Positions 55,774-64,000 of a stretch of DNA of 64,000 nucleotides are shown here, piece after piece. The DNA lies in the NCBI RefSeq assembly GCF_947498175.1, contig NZ_CANMJB010000009.1:1-64000 (forward strand), written 5' to 3'. The position numbers were made by a program, and so were the translations under genes. Source of the DNA: an uncultured Algimonas sp. Its GTDB lineage: Bacteria > Pseudomonadota > Alphaproteobacteria > Caulobacterales > Maricaulaceae. Every line of letters starts with the position of its first letter. Position 1 is the stretch's first letter. Below the pieces are notes generated by a model. The model ran no database searches. It was not told the origin of the DNA and worked only from the letters and a program-made list of their open reading frames with translations.

Positions 55774-56973
55774 ATGTTTCGTGTCTGCGCGCTTCTTTTC
55801 TTCGCGCTATGCCTGTCCGCCTGCGCGACCACGCCGGGCGACGAACCGGCTCCCGTCACGTCGCGCACACCGGACCGAACGCTCCCCTTCCCCGGCGATA
55901 TCGTCGATGTGCCCGTCGCCGGCATCGGCGCGGCCATGGGGCCGATCGCGCCCGAACCCGACCTCGACCGACCCGATCCTTTCGACGGCTTGAGCGGCTG
56001 GGCGAATGCGGACCTGCAACCGGCGCTGCATGCCTTCCGTCGCAGCTGTGCCGTTTTCGCCAAACGGGCGGACGCCCGCGCCCTGATCAAGGCCAAACCC
56101 GCCTACGGCACCTATGCCGACTGGGCGTCGGTCTGCGACGCGGCGGACCATGCCACCCACGCCCGGCCTTTCTTCGAAAGCCTGTTCACGCCGGCATCCC
56201 TGTCTGCGGAAACCGGCCTGCTGACAGGGTATTACGAACCGGAAGTCGAGGTGCGCACCGAACCGGACAGCGTCCATTCCGAACCGATCCTCACCCTGCC
56301 CGGCAATCCGGCGACGCGCAAACTGCCGCGTGCCCGGCTGAATGCGCGCAGCGCGCCTGTCATCGCCTATGGCCGTCCCATCGAAGTCTTCTTCCTGCAC
56401 ATCCAGGGATCAGGGCGGCTTCACTTTCCCGACGGCCGCACCACCCGGGTCGGCTATGCGGGCAATAACGGCAAACCCTACACATCCATCGGGCGCGTCC
56501 TGATCGAGCGGGGGGAACTGACGCGCGACAACTCCGGCAAGCGCAATATCGAAGCCTGGATGGATGCGGCCGGGCCGGACGCGACCCGCGCGCTGATGAA
56601 CGAGAATCGGCGTTACATCTTTTTCGCCGAACGCGATATCGAAGCGGGCGAAGGCCCCATCGGCGCGATGCAGGTTCCGCTGACCGCCATGGGGTCGGTC
56701 GCGGTCGATCCGGCCCACAAGCCCTACGGCGTTCCGGTCTGGCTCGACACGCGCCTGCCGCGCCATGCCCGCGACTATAAGGGGGCGGTCACCAGCCTTC
56801 TGGTCGTGACGCAGGATACGGGCAGCGCCATCAAGGGCGATCTGCGCGGCGATCTGTTTTTCGGCGCCGGGTCCGACGCTGGCGCGAAAGCGGGCGTCAT
56901 GAAGCACCGCGTCCGCTGGACGGTGCTATTGCCGCATGGACTAGCCACGCGCCTGCAAGAGCCGCAGGCGTGA
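55774..56973 (+). CDS. mltA: Membrane-bound lytic transglycosylase A
   Basis: 399 aa lipoprotein with lipobox LSAC at residues 14-17. MltA domain features are GLLTGYYEPEVEV, FFLHIQGSGRL, VGYAGNNGKPYTSIGRVLIE and the 3D domain TQDTGSAIKGDLRGDLFFG, which contains the catalytic Asp. It cleaves glycan strands to anhydro-muropeptides. It starts seven bases after timA and ends with a GTGA overlap with the Smr gene. Confidence 0.95.
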   Translation: MFRVCALLFFALCLSACATTPGDEPAPVTSRTPDRTLPFPGDIVDVPVAGIGAAMGPIAPEPDLDRPDPFDGLSGWANADLQPALHAFRRSCAVFAKRADARALIKAKPAYGTYADWASVCDAADHATHARPFFESLFTPASLSAETGLLTGYYEPEVEVRTEPDSVHSEPILTLPGNPATRKLPRARLNARSAPVIAYGRPIEVFFLHIQGSGRLHFPDGRTTRVGYAGNNGKPYTSIGRVLIERGELTRDNSGKRNIEAWMDAAGPDATRALMNENRRYIFFAERDIEAGEGPIGAMQVPLTAMGSVAVDPAHKPYGVPVWLDTRLPRHARDYKGAVTSLLVVTQDTGSAIKGDLRGDLFFGAGSDAGAKAGVMKHRVRWTVLLPHGLATRLQEPQA

Positions 56974-57467
56974 GCCGCCGCCTGGACGAGACCGAACGGC
57001 TCGTCTGGAACCGCGTGGCCCGCACCGTCCGTCCACGCCGCCGTCCGCACGGCAAAGGCGCGGCCAAGCCCGAACCCAGTGCCACGCGCGATGATTTCGC
57101 CGCCATGATGCGCTTGCCGCCTTTGCGCATGATATCGACGCCCGCCCCCAACGGGCCCGTTCCGCGCAATGCCGACAAATCCGTCCGCAAGGGCCGCGTC
57201 GAGATCGACAGGCGGCTGGACCTGCACGGCCTGACACGGTCCGAAGCGCGCCGTACGCTCTCCACCGCCCTGTTCCGCAGCGCCAAGCGCGGCGAGCGCT
57301 GCCTGCTCGTCATCACGGGAAAAGGACCGGACGGGGCGGGCGTGTTGCGCACCAGTCTTCGAGAATGGCTGCGCGCGCCCGACCTGTGGCCGCTCGTCGC
57401 AACCTATGCCCAGGCCCATGCGCGCCACGGCGGATCAGGGGCTTGGTACGTTTTCCTGCGGGCTTGA
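56970..57467 (+). CDS. Smr-domain protein
   Basis: 165 aa. The C-terminal Smr domain begins RRLDLHGLTRSEARRTL, with LDLHG, and includes LVITGKG and HGGSGAWYVFLR. Smr domains have nicking-endonuclease activity in some proteins. The first 75 residues are Arg/Pro-rich. The GTG start overlaps the mltA stop codon, so it is co-translated. Position in secB-timA-mltA-smr is as elsewhere in alphaproteobacteria. Confidence 0.92.
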   Translation: MSRRLDETERLVWNRVARTVRPRRRPHGKGAAKPEPSATRDDFAAMMRLPPLRMISTPAPNGPVPRNADKSVRKGRVEIDRRLDLHGLTRSEARRTLSTALFRSAKRGERCLLVITGKGPDGAGVLRTSLREWLRAPDLWPLVATYAQAHARHGGSGAWYVFLRA

Positions 57468-57497
57468 ACCGGTCACTGATCGCACGCAAAAGAAGGC

Positions 57498-59135
57498 ATG
57501 ACAAAACAGACCCTGCTCTTCGCATCCCTTTTCGTTCTCGCCGCCTGCGCCCCGGCAACCCAGGCACCGGTCCCCGATCCGGTCATCGAAGCACCGCAGG
57601 CGACGGCCCAAGTTGAAGGAAACCCCCAGCCGACCGGGCTGACGGACACGACATTGCCCGAAGCGGTCGCCGCTTTGGCGTCGGGCGGAACGACCTCGGT
57701 CGCACTCACGCAGGCCTATCTCGACCGGATCGATGCGGTGGACCGCGACGGACCGCGCCTGCAATCGGTCCTGTCGCTCAATCCGGACGCCCTATCGCAG
57801 GCGCAAGACTCTGACGACCGCCGCGCCGCAGGTGAGCCGCTCGGTCCGCTGGACGGGGTGCCGGTTCTTCTAAAGGACAATATCGAGACGCGCGATCCGG
57901 TCGCTACGACGGCCGGCGCTTACGCGCTGGAAGACAATGTGACCGGCCGGGACAGCCCGTTGGTCGCGGGCCTGCGGACCCAGGGGGCGGTCATCCTCGG
58001 CAAGACCAATCTCAGCCAGTGGGCCAACTTCCGCTCCAACGATTCCGTATCCGGCTGGTCGGCCATTGGCGGCCAGGTGCGCAACCCGCATATGCTGGAC
58101 CGCAGCCCGTGCGGCAGCTCGTCGGGCTCCGGCGCGGCCATTGCGGCTTCGCTCGCGGCCGGAGCGGTCGGCACGGAAACCAACGGCTCGATCATTTGCC
58201 CGTCCAATGTCAACGGCATCGTCGGCTTCAAGCCGACGGTCGGCGTCATCAGCCAGCAATATATCGTCCCGATCAGCAGCACGCAGGACACGGCCGGGCC
58301 GATGACCAAGACGGTGCGCGGCGCGGCCATGATGATGGACGCCATGGCGACGGACGGGTCCTCGGGCTATCTCGACGCACTCGACGCGGACAGCCTGCAA
58401 GGCGCGCGCATCGGCGTGCTGCGTTTCGCCCAAGGGGCCAGCGCGGATGTGCGAGAGACTTTCCAGCGCGGGCTCGACGCAATGGAAGCGGCCGGAGCGG
58501 AGCTGGTCGAAATCGAGGATTTCGAACTGGAAGCCGAGAATTACGGAGCGGACTCCCTGAATGTATTGGAAACCGAATTCCGGGCGACCCTCAACGAATA
58601 TCTGTCCGACAGTCCGGCCGAGATCCCCGTGCGGTCCCTGTCGGACTTGCGCGCTTTCAATACGGCCGACGCGCGCGAAACGGCCGTGTTCGACCAGAGC
58701 CTGTTCGACAGTTCGGACGAACGACCAGGGCTGGACGACGACACCTATCTCGCCGCCAAGGCGAACGTGCAGCGCGCGACGGGCGAACGCGGCATCGACC
58801 GGCTGATGGCGGAAAACGACGTCGTCGCCCTGGTCAGCCCGTCGGGGCCGATGTCCTCGCGCGTCGATCCGGTCAATGGCGACACCTGGCCGGCCTGGGC
58901 CGGGGCGGGCTACATGGCCGCCGTGGCGGGCTATCCGCACGTCACCGTGCCCATGGGGGCCGTCCACGGCGTACCGCTGGGCTTCTCCATCATGGGCGGC
59001 GCGGGCGACGACAAGGCTATCCTGTCCTACGGCCACGCGCTGGAGCAGGCCACGCAGGCGCGCGTCGAGCCGGGCTATCTTCGCGATGCCTACGACGTGC
59101 CGGAACTGAAGGCGGCGCTGGAACCCCGCCGCTAG
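57498..59135 (+). CDS. Amidase-signature lipoprotein
   Basis: 545 aa. The lipobox LAAC marks Cys 17. The amidase-signature catalytic set is visible: Lys 126 in VLLKDNIE, cis-Ser near 207 in CGSSSGSG and the nucleophile Ser 231 in ETNGSII. Similar proteins hydrolyse amides or peptide linkages; periplasmic location follows from the lipobox. The ATG is one base after GAAGG. It converges on the msrA remnant with a four-base overlap. Confidence 0.9.
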   Translation: MTKQTLLFASLFVLAACAPATQAPVPDPVIEAPQATAQVEGNPQPTGLTDTTLPEAVAALASGGTTSVALTQAYLDRIDAVDRDGPRLQSVLSLNPDALSQAQDSDDRRAAGEPLGPLDGVPVLLKDNIETRDPVATTAGAYALEDNVTGRDSPLVAGLRTQGAVILGKTNLSQWANFRSNDSVSGWSAIGGQVRNPHMLDRSPCGSSSGSGAAIAASLAAGAVGTETNGSIICPSNVNGIVGFKPTVGVISQQYIVPISSTQDTAGPMTKTVRGAAMMMDAMATDGSSGYLDALDADSLQGARIGVLRFAQGASADVRETFQRGLDAMEAAGAELVEIEDFELEAENYGADSLNVLETEFRATLNEYLSDSPAEIPVRSLSDLRAFNTADARETAVFDQSLFDSSDERPGLDDDTYLAAKANVQRATGERGIDRLMAENDVVALVSPSGPMSSRVDPVNGDTWPAWAGAGYMAAVAGYPHVTVPMGAVHGVPLGFSIMGGAGDDKAILSYGHALEQATQARVEPGYLRDAYDVPELKAALEPRR

Positions 59136-59604
59136 GGTTTCACGAAAGGCGCAAACGCAGCGCGGAGCCGCGCCAGCTTCGGATCGACATGGGCGCGGCA
59201 GAAAGGCCGCGTTGGATCGGTCGCGTAATAGTCGCGAAACCTCGCCTCGGAAGGTTTGAACGCCCGCAGAGGCAGGATCTGCGTGACAAGCGGCGCGTCG
59301 AAATCCGCCTGCAGGCCAGTCAGGATGGCGCGAATCTCGACAGCCCTTTCATCTTCGACATAGACGGCGCTGCGGTACTTGCCGCGCATGGAATGCGCGC
59401 TGGTACTGGCATGGGTGCGCAGATGGACGTCCGTCAGGACGGAAAGCGGGATGACACTAGGGGGTCAAAGGCGATCCGCACGGCTTCGGACCAGGCGTCA
59501 TCAGGCGGGTCGGAGCGGATGAAGCCTTGCTCGACACGAACCATGCCGCGCAAGGACTGGAACACGGCCTCCGTGCACCAGTGACAGCCGCCACCGAACC
59601 CGAT
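59132..59604 (-). pseudogene. msrA-like methionine sulfoxide reductase, frameshifted
   Basis: Two frames together encode an MsrA-type protein. The N-terminal part (59604 down) has the catalytic motif GFGGGCHWCTEAVF and continues to FDP, then hits TGA in frame. The C-terminal part, in a different frame, has RTHASTSAHSMRGKYRSAVY and runs to 59132. The break falls at a G5 tract on the plus strand (59460-59464), consistent with a one-base loss or two-base gain. No usual start codon lies before the GGGC motif in its frame. So the gene is probably inactive, unless a sequence error or slippage restores it. Confidence 0.8.
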
Positions 59605-59621
59605 CGTGCGGGTCGCGCTAT

Positions 59622-60677
59622 CTAGTTCGCGTTCAATACCGCGTCGATAACGCGCCAGTCGACGATCTTGAAGTTCTGTTTCTTGCGCGGCTCGGACGGG
59701 GATGTGTCGTCCATATCGTCCTGCACGACGAGAAAGCCTTGCGGGAAGCGCGCCGTCGGCATGGAGGTGGCGGCGATACCGTCCGTCGTGGAGACGCCGT
59801 CGACGGCGCCGGCCGTGATGGCGAAGCGTCCCGCAAAGGCATGGTCGGGCAGAGAGAAGGCAGCGTAGCTATCATTGCCTTGCGAAGAGACCAGCAGATA
59901 GCCGCCGTCGCCGCCGTCCTCATAGACCGTCACGCCTTCCAGGTCGGCGAGCATGCCGTAATCCCCGGCTTTCGCGATAAGGGTCGGCGCGTCATTGCCC
60001 GGCGCAGCCGGGTAACGGTAAAGGTCGCCTTCTTCCTGCGCCAGATAGAGCGATCCCATCCGGTCGTCGAAGACGCAGCCTTCGGTCTGGATCTCGGTGG
60101 ACAGTTCGCGCACTTTCTCCGCGATGATCTCGTTTGCGTCCGTGCCGATGACGAACTGTTCGTACCGTCCGGACTTGGTGGTCACACCAGCATGGAAATG
60201 CCCATCTGCGGCCTGTCCCAGACAGATGCCGTAAGGCGACAGCGTGCCGGTTTCGATGCGGCCGCCTTCGGGTTGGAAGAAACGGTCCGCGGACGGGTCG
60301 TAGAGCATCGTCTCGATCACGTTGATCTCGTCATTGCTCATGACCAGCAACACATGTTCGCGACCGTCGAAGAGGAAGCCGCTGCGCAGATCGACATTGT
60401 TGACCATGCCGACCGGTTTGTAGTCGCGCTGCGTGCCGTCCAGATTGTAGATGTAAAGGCCCGACTGCTTGTCGGTCCCGGCGATGAACCCGGCACCGTC
60501 CGCCCCGATCCAGATCGCTGGATCGTCGGCGCTGTCGCCTTCGCTGGCCATGACGGGCGTCTCGAAGGCGGCCGCGACGAAGGCGGCCGGGTACTGGTCT
60601 TGCGTCGGGGAGACGGCCGGCGTCGTGGCGCAGGCCGTCAGCAGAACCGCGCCGGAAAGAAGGGTCGAAGGTCGCAC
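59622..60677 (-). CDS. Beta-propeller phytase-like lipoprotein
   Basis: 351 aa. The lipobox LTAC gives lipid Cys 16. The beta-propeller phytase family is indicated by DDPAIWIG, GTDKQSGLYIYNLDG, NNVDLRSGF and DGIAATS, and its Asp-rich loops bind Ca2+ and phosphate. It would release phosphate from phytate outside the inner membrane. A GTG start preceded by AGGAGA follows the TonB-receptor stop by nine bases, so the two are one operon. Confidence 0.9.
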   Translation of the reverse strand: MRPSTLLSGAVLLTACATTPAVSPTQDQYPAAFVAAAFETPVMASEGDSADDPAIWIGADGAGFIAGTDKQSGLYIYNLDGTQRDYKPVGMVNNVDLRSGFLFDGREHVLLVMSNDEINVIETMLYDPSADRFFQPEGGRIETGTLSPYGICLGQAADGHFHAGVTTKSGRYEQFVIGTDANEIIAEKVRELSTEIQTEGCVFDDRMGSLYLAQEEGDLYRYPAAPGNDAPTLIAKAGDYGMLADLEGVTVYEDGGDGGYLLVSSQGNDSYAAFSLPDHAFAGRFAITAGAVDGVSTTDGIAATSMPTARFPQGFLVVQDDMDDTSPSEPRKKQNFKIVDWRVIDAVLNAN

Positions 60678-60686
60678 GGGTCTCTC

Positions 60687-63539
60687 CTAATAGGTGTAGC
60701 GCAGGCCGAACACATAGGTCCGCCCGAACTCGTCATATTGCGACAGGCGGCGTTCGCTGCCGAAGTAATAATATTCCGGCGCGTCCGTCAGGTTCTTGCC
60801 TTCGACATAAAGCTGGAGGCTGTCATTGACCCGGTACTTGGCCGACGCTTCGAGCAGCCAGCGCCCATCCGTGTAGCGGTCCAGTGCGCCGAATTCCGCA
60901 TCGCCCGGACCGCCTTCGCTGATCAGCTCGTCCAGGAAGTCGCCGCGATAGTTCAGCGACGCCCGCAAATCCCACGGCCCCTTGTCATAGGCGAGAGCGG
61001 CGTTGAACACGGTGTCGGACTGTTTGAGGAAAGGAACGGTGCGGATGTCGTCGCCGTCCGGAATTTCGCTTTCCGAGTCGGTCAGCGTCAGGTTCGCCGT
61101 CAGCAGGAAACCGTCCAGCGCTTCGATGAAGCTCGCCAGATCCTGCACGACGTTGAATTCGACGCCGTAGATGTCAGCGGACCCCGTATTGATCGCTACG
61201 GTCAGCTCTTCCAGCTCGGCCAGTTGCTCGGCCGTGAAATAGGAGATGTCGATATTGGCGGGGACGTCATCGGCGTCGAACACCGCGTCGAAGATCGGGT
61301 CCTCGATGCGCTTGTAGAAGGCGCCGACGCTATAGACCGACACGTCGTTGGGATAGAATTCCAGGGCGAGGTCGAAATTGTCCGCACTGTAGGGATCGAG
61401 ATCCGGATTGCCGATCTGGGCATCCTCGAAATCGTCCGAGAAGCGCGCGAACGGCGCCATCTGGCCGAAGGAGGGCCGCACCACGGCCTTGTAGTAGGCC
61501 GCGCGGCCCAGCAGCCGATCGCTGAAGTCGTAGCGCAGGTTCACGCTGGGCAGAACGTCGGTGTAGCTCTGGTCGAAGGTCAGCACGGTCACGGTGGAAG
61601 GATCGGACCCTTCCACGAAATTGTTGCCGACCATGTCGACTTCGGTGTGTTCCACCCGGGCGCCGGCGATGATCGTGGCTGAGCCCAGATCGAACGTGCC
61701 CATCGCATATCCGGCGAAAACGGACTCGTCGATCGTGAAGTCCTCGGCCAGGCTCTCGAAATTCGTGTCGCCCGTATTGAGCTCCAGAAGACCGTTGGGG
61801 TTGGCGCGCAACGCCGCCGTCAGGTCGGGATCGGGGAACGCGGGCATCGCGTTGGGCAATCGCCATCCGTCGATCAGCCGTTCATTCGTGAAAGCGGACA
61901 GGTTCAACGCATCGTTTTCCTGGAAGGTCAGATTGGCGTCGCGGACCTTTTCCCGGTCGCGGAACTTCAGGCCGCCTTTCCATTCGACGGGCGTGTCGCC
62001 CCACAGGCTGTCGCGCGCGACGTTGATCTTGCCGCTATATTCGGTGTCCTTGTTGACGGTGAATTCGCGCTCGAACGTATCGAGGAGATAGTTGGCCGGA
62101 TCGTAGATCGCCGCCAACGTAGCGCCGCCGGACAGGACGGGCGTTTCCGGGTTGGACGTATCGAAGGCGACGGTGCCGGGAAACCTGTCCTGGATGTTTT
62201 CGAACCGGAAGGTCGCGTCGTGATTGTCGCTATCGTCTTCCTCGGCGAAGGCATAGGCGACCTCGTAATCGATTGCCCAGGGCCCGGTCAGGGTCTCGCC
62301 GCCCAGCGCGTAGGTCTCGATGCGGCGGATTTCTTCGCGCTGGCGCACTTCGACATCGACTTCGTTCAGCGGAACGGAAGAGGTGGTCGCGCTCGTCGCC
62401 GCGCCGTCGTCCAGATCCTTCAGTTCGAACTTGTTGCGGACCTCGTCGTCGCTGTAGCGGTTGTAGAGCGTGCGCAGATAGAGGCGGGTGGAATCGGACG
62501 CTTCGAAATCGATGTTCGCGACCAGGCCGATGCGCTCCCGGTCGATATCGTACCAGCGCTGCTCGTAATCGTCATTGAGGAAAAAGTCGGTGCCGCCTTC
62601 CGTACCCCAACCGCCGGACTCGTTGTTGTGGCTCTCAATGTCGAGGTCCTGGTAGTTGCCGGAAATCGCGATTCCGAGACGGTCGTTGAAGACATTGGAA
62701 TAGGTCAGCGTGGCCTTGGGGGAGACGACATCGGTGATGTCGTTATAGCGGCCTTCCAGCTTGGCGCGCAGGAACTGTCCGCGGCGGTCGAATGCGCTGA
62801 TCGTCTTCAGATTGATCACTCCGCCCAGGCTGTCGCCGTCCACGTCTGGCGTCAGCGATTTCTGCACCTCGATCCCGTCCAGCAGGTCGGACGGCACCCC
62901 GTCCAGCAGAACGCCGCGCCGGTCTTCGGGAGACGGGGTGCGCACGCCGTTGATCGAGGCGCTGATCAGGTCGGTGTTGATGCCCCGGATGGAGACGTAG
63001 CGGCCTTCGCCCTGATCGGTCTCGATCGACAGGCCGACGACGCGCGATAGCGAATCCGCGACCGTCGTGTCGGGAAAATAGCCCAACCCGTCGGAGTCGA
63101 TGACGTTGATGATGGAATTGGACGCCCTCTGCTGGTTCAGCGCGTTGGCCTGTGCGGCGCGCGTGCCGACGACGATGACGTTGTCCTCATACCGGACATT
63201 GTCGCCGATCAGGAAGTCGAGCGACGCGCCCGAGGCCGGTATGGTGATCGTCTGCGTCTGAGGCAATGTGCCCAGATAGGTGACCGTCACATCGTAGGTG
63301 CCGGGTTGGAGGTTGGACAGGCGGTAGCGGCCGAACCGGTCGGTCGTCGCGCTGCGGCCCGTCTCGTCGAGCGTGACGACGGCCCCTTCGAACGGCGCTT
63401 GCCCGGTCACGTCCGTGACTTGGCCGGACAGGATTTGTGCGTGGGCGATGCCGGGTGCGGCCAGGCCGAGCGCAGCCACTGACGCGGTGGCCAGGCAGAA
63501 ACGGGTCAGACAGAATGAACGGGTTGGGCGGGCCGGCAT
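60687..63539 (-). CDS. TonB-dependent outer-membrane receptor
   Basis: 950 aa. Signal peptide ends near residue 34 (GIAHAQ). A carboxypeptidase-regulatory-like domain follows (about 35-115, SGQVTDVTGQAPFEGAVVTLDETG), then a plug (about 120-235, RASNSIINVIDSD...VSIRGINTDLISASINGVRTP) and a long beta-barrel that ends ...FGLRYTY. It probably transports a phosphorylated or phytate-related ligand because a phytase gene follows immediately. AAGGGGATTTCC precedes the ATG at 63539; 21 upstream codons are possible. Confidence 0.95.
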   Translation of the reverse strand: MPARPTRSFCLTRFCLATASVAALGLAAPGIAHAQILSGQVTDVTGQAPFEGAVVTLDETGRSATTDRFGRYRLSNLQPGTYDVTVTYLGTLPQTQTITIPASGASLDFLIGDNVRYEDNVIVVGTRAAQANALNQQRASNSIINVIDSDGLGYFPDTTVADSLSRVVGLSIETDQGEGRYVSIRGINTDLISASINGVRTPSPEDRRGVLLDGVPSDLLDGIEVQKSLTPDVDGDSLGGVINLKTISAFDRRGQFLRAKLEGRYNDITDVVSPKATLTYSNVFNDRLGIAISGNYQDLDIESHNNESGGWGTEGGTDFFLNDDYEQRWYDIDRERIGLVANIDFEASDSTRLYLRTLYNRYSDDEVRNKFELKDLDDGAATSATTSSVPLNEVDVEVRQREEIRRIETYALGGETLTGPWAIDYEVAYAFAEEDDSDNHDATFRFENIQDRFPGTVAFDTSNPETPVLSGGATLAAIYDPANYLLDTFEREFTVNKDTEYSGKINVARDSLWGDTPVEWKGGLKFRDREKVRDANLTFQENDALNLSAFTNERLIDGWRLPNAMPAFPDPDLTAALRANPNGLLELNTGDTNFESLAEDFTIDESVFAGYAMGTFDLGSATIIAGARVEHTEVDMVGNNFVEGSDPSTVTVLTFDQSYTDVLPSVNLRYDFSDRLLGRAAYYKAVVRPSFGQMAPFARFSDDFEDAQIGNPDLDPYSADNFDLALEFYPNDVSVYSVGAFYKRIEDPIFDAVFDADDVPANIDISYFTAEQLAELEELTVAINTGSADIYGVEFNVVQDLASFIEALDGFLLTANLTLTDSESEIPDGDDIRTVPFLKQSDTVFNAALAYDKGPWDLRASLNYRGDFLDELISEGGPGDAEFGALDRYTDGRWLLEASAKYRVNDSLQLYVEGKNLTDAPEYYYFGSERRLSQYDEFGRTYVFGLRYTY

Positions 63540-63720
63540 GGAAATCCCCTTCGCAGCCGTGAAAGATCGGCCGCCCATGTGCGCGATATGTTTCAGACCC
63601 ATGACGGCTTTCCGTCACATCCGTGAAGTTTGGATGTCGGTTCGATGTCAAGGGACACGCAAAAGTCGCAACCCGCCCAGTCCGGATATTTCCACCCGCG
63701 ATCCGTGCAGGCGATGCGCT

Positions 63721-64000
63721 TTATGTCCAGTAGAGGATCGCCCCGTCCGGCAGGTCCCGCGCGATCCGGCCTTCGAACCAGGCCTTCATTTCGCGCATGA
63801 CCTCTTTGGTGTAGACGAACTTCCGCCCGCCGAACTTGTTGCGCTTCTCCGAACGCACGGCCGGGTCCATCTCCAGATCGGTTCCGGGATACCAGGACAG
63901 CAGGACTTCGCGCGAACCCGGCGTGAAACGATGGGTAATGAGCTCGACGGTCAGGTCCGCGTCACCGGGCAAGGCCGCGCCCGCCTCGCGGATCAGCGCA
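63721..64000 (-). CDS. Spore photoproduct lyase-like protein, C-terminal part
   Basis: Only the last 92 residues are in the window; the gene continues past base 64000. The end reads LITHRFTPGSREVLLSWYPGTDLEMD...FGGRKFVYTKEVMREMKAWFEGR...LYWT, which I recall from alphaproteobacterial spore-photoproduct-lyase-family radical SAM proteins. Their catalytic radical-SAM Cys triad would lie outside the window, so the call rests on the C-terminal pattern only. Spore lyases repair UV thymine photoproducts; non-spore-forming homologues have unclear roles. Confidence 0.6.
   Translation of the reverse strand, partial: ALIREAGAALPGDADLTVELITHRFTPGSREVLLSWYPGTDLEMDPAVRSEKRNKFGGRKFVYTKEVMREMKAWFEGRIARDLPDGAILYWT

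Noticed and set aside
1-64000. tRNA, rRNA, riboswitch, transposase or integrase genes
   Set aside because: None could be recognised by inspection; short RNAs could have been missed because I could not run a covariance search.

Overview
The window looks like chromosomal DNA of a GC-rich (low-to-mid 60s percent by eye) dimorphic-type alphaproteobacterium, probably near Caulobacterales/Maricaulales (Hyphomonadaceae-like). This is inferred from a ChpT-type phosphotransferase, alphaproteobacterial gene orders (nifU-tsaB-rimI-fur; secB / timA-mltA-smr), a Fur protein without CxxC motifs, and a TonB receptor/phytase locus. I saw no tRNA, rRNA, CRISPR array, phage or transposase. Most of the window is densely packed housekeeping DNA with many 4-bp start/stop overlaps.

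Layout. 1-4.0 kb: a metallophosphoesterase, then a minus-strand operon nifU-like > tsaB > rimI > fur > zincin-like protein. 4.1-6.1 kb: a 16-bp tandem repeat and two tandem M48-like proteases carrying PDZ-like segments. 6.2-16.2 kb: one long minus-strand run, ampG-like > mutS > glnD > murJ > trpS > copper chaperone. 16.3-25.4 kb: a PAS-receiver protein, comM/yifB, an epimerase, a C39-like lipoprotein, a PEP-mutase-family enzyme, a GNAT, a thiolase-like protein and a MATE exporter. 25.6-29.4 kb: three tandem lipoprotein/beta-barrel paralogues, the third preceded by a sigma-54-type promoter. 29.5-37.8 kb: DUF885 protein, PCD, VanZ-like protein, a periplasmic repeat protein, AGCS symporter, aminotransferase, mtgA and tetR. 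37.8-38.2 kb: an intergenic palindromic repeat. 38.2-45.7 kb: a baeRF-like protein, small proteins, a saccharopine-dehydrogenase-like protein, DCC protein, pheT and pheS. 45.8-49.0 kb: chpT with degenerate CheA-, CheY- and CheR-like genes. 49.1-53 kb: ydbL/ynbE pair, a hydrolase and a divergent membrane LytTR regulator. 53.1-57.5 kb: TerC, secB, timA, mltA, smr. 57.5-64 kb: amidase, a broken msrA, beta-propeller phytase, TonB receptor, and the C-terminus of a spore-photoproduct-lyase-like protein cut by the window edge.

How parts fit together. The TonB receptor, phytase and msrA remnant form one minus-strand transcription unit, suggesting phytate or phosphorylated-substrate scavenging. AmpG-like permease, MurJ, MtgA and MltA are separate peptidoglycan genes. 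The chpT cluster combines the CtrA-pathway phosphotransferase with three chemotaxis-family proteins whose key motifs are eroded. It and the three lipoprotein-barrels are the least ordinary parts of the window.
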